Source: Meghimatium bilineatum
Lineage: Eukaryota; Mollusca; Gastropoda; Stylommatophora; Philomycidae
Assembly: GCA_034231615.1 (NCBI GenBank)
Contig: CM067311.1
Span: forward strand, 20,526,173 to 20,590,172
DNA length: 64,000 bases
Reading direction: 5' to 3'
The position numbers and the translations under genes are program-made. The notes below the pieces were generated by a model. That model did not search any database and was not told the origin of the DNA. It saw nothing but the letters and a program-made list of their open reading frames with translations. Shown here piece by piece: positions 63,447-64,000 of this stretch. Each line of letters begins with the position of its first letter. Position 1 is the first letter of the stretch.

Positions 63447-64000
63447 GGTCTCTTGCTGTTTGGTACGTCAAAACTCAGTGTTCTGTGGAATATTACTCAC
63501 AAATTAGGTGTATTGCAGCTTACTACACCAGAATTTGTAGTCTGGACACACGCATTTGGTGTATTCCAGCTTACTACGTTAGAACTCGGTGTTTTCTGGC
63601 ATATTACTCACAAATTGGGTGTACTGCAGCTTACTACACCAGATTTTGTAGTCTGGACACACGCATTTGGTGTATTCAAGCTTAATACGTAAGAACACTG
63701 GCGTATTGCACACAAATTAGGTCTCTTGCTGTTTAGTACGTCAAAACAGTGTTCTGTGGAATATTACTCACAAATTGGGTGTACTGTAGCTTACTACACC
63801 AGAATTTGTAGTCTGGACACACGCATTTGGTGTATTCCAGCTTACTACGTTAGAACTCGGTGTGTTCTGGCATATTACTCACAAATTGGGTGTACTGCAG
63901 CTTACTACACCAGAATTTGTAGTCTGGACACACTCATTTGGTGTATTCCAGCTTACTACGTTAGAACTCGGTGTTTTCTGGCATATTACTCACAAATTGG
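63447..64000 (+). repeat. Right-hand end of window: 273-bp cassette and start of a 111-bp run
   Basis: The anchor at 63447 opens a 273-bp cassette and the one at 63720 an incomplete cassette that runs off the window with at least two abcd units. Changes not seen elsewhere include ggtgtattgcagctt at about 63510, ccagattttgtag at about 63639, ggtgtgttctgg at about 63860 and acactcatttgg at about 63931. The density of private variants is higher here than in the young blocks. The array continues beyond the window. Confidence 0.85.
63720..63779 (+). repeat. Intermediate i/j form with only the 2-bp deletion
   Basis: The i/j border has the 2-bp loss (tcaaaacagtg), but j keeps the full atattactcacaaattg. 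Every other tcaaaacagtg cassette in the window also has the 4-bp loss in j. The unit is either a step in the history of the shortened form or a recombinant between shortened and full cassettes. The forward frame is broken here. Confidence 0.85.

Larger units (their letters stand above)
1..64000. repeat. Satellite DNA array with nested higher-order repeats, whole window
   Basis: Every stretch of the window can be read as a series of related ~30-bp units; no stretch of 100 bp or more lies outside the pattern. Alternating Q units (core cagctt) and W units (core ctggcatattac) build 51- and 60-bp pairs, a 111-bp unit, 282-bp cassettes with 111-bp insertions, and kilobase blocks. Hand alignment gives d versus j 26/30 identical, a versus e 24/30, a versus c 23/30, a versus g 22/30, c versus i 21/30, d versus f 21/30, and Q (a) versus W (d) 18/30, which supports a single ~30-bp ancestor. 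I place 196 cassette anchors (unit i) from 318 to 63720, mean spacing about 325 bp. All copies have the same orientation. Large satellite arrays of this kind are known from eukaryotic centromeric and other heterochromatin; the location here is inferred. The family was not recognised. Confidence 0.97.

Noticed and set aside
1-64000. CRISPR array
   Set aside because: Repeats are contiguous and the intervening units are themselves related repeats. There are no unique spacers, no leader and no cas genes.
1-64000. Transposable elements, rDNA spacer, telomeric repeat or tRNA genes
   Set aside because: No terminal repeats, target-site duplications, TTAGGG/TTTAGGG-type repeats, rRNA-like sequence or cloverleaf-capable stretches were seen; all sequence falls into the satellite units.

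Overview
The whole 64,000-base window is one uninterrupted tandem-repeat (satellite) array. I found no conventional gene, RNA gene, transposon, CRISPR array or unique sequence on either strand. An array of this size, with nested and recently amplified higher-order repeats, points to eukaryotic heterochromatin (pericentromere, centromere or another satellite block). I do not recognise the satellite family and cannot name the organism. In the basic 111-bp unit G+C is about 42% (47 of 111), and the given strand has more T (37) than A (27).

Structure from small to large, all counted by hand. (1) The building block is about 30 bp and comes in two alternating flavours: 'Q' units (core cagctt) and 'W' units (core ctggcatattac). 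Two of the five W positions are cut down to 21 bp. (2) Q+W pairs therefore measure 60 or 51 bp, and 51+60 gives a 111-bp unit (a-b-c-d). (3) Ten units a-j (51+60+60+51+60) make a 282-bp cassette, anchored by unit i, which begins ggtct(ct)tgctgttt. Cassettes vary by inserting extra 111-bp units (393, 504) or by losing the central 120 bp (162, 273). Small indels account for every other length (158-508 bp). I place 196 i units between 318 and 63720, which define 195 complete cassettes. (4) Strings of cassettes are themselves duplicated in tandem with periods of 967, 1333, 1609, 1961, 2274, 2490, 3115, 3457 and 5871 bp. All but 3457 I checked as exact sums of their cassette lengths.

Layout: 1-3444 mixed cassettes; 3445-9674 two copies of 3115 bp; 9675-17487 mosaic with a 2170-bp offset repeat; 17488-35100 three nearly identical copies of 5871 bp; 34922-45154 a chain of 1609-, 1961- and 2274-bp duplications; 45155-53640 967- and 3457-bp duplications; 53641-62140 2490- and 1333-bp duplications; 62141-64000 a further mosaic that runs off the window. 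Both ends lie inside the array, so its true limits are not seen.

Open frames of up to 353 codons exist because most unit lengths are multiples of three. They are broken by recurrent in-array stops and uncompensated frameshifts, so I treat them as repeat by-products. Block boundaries are uncertain by a few to a few tens of bases, because exchange points lie inside homologous units.
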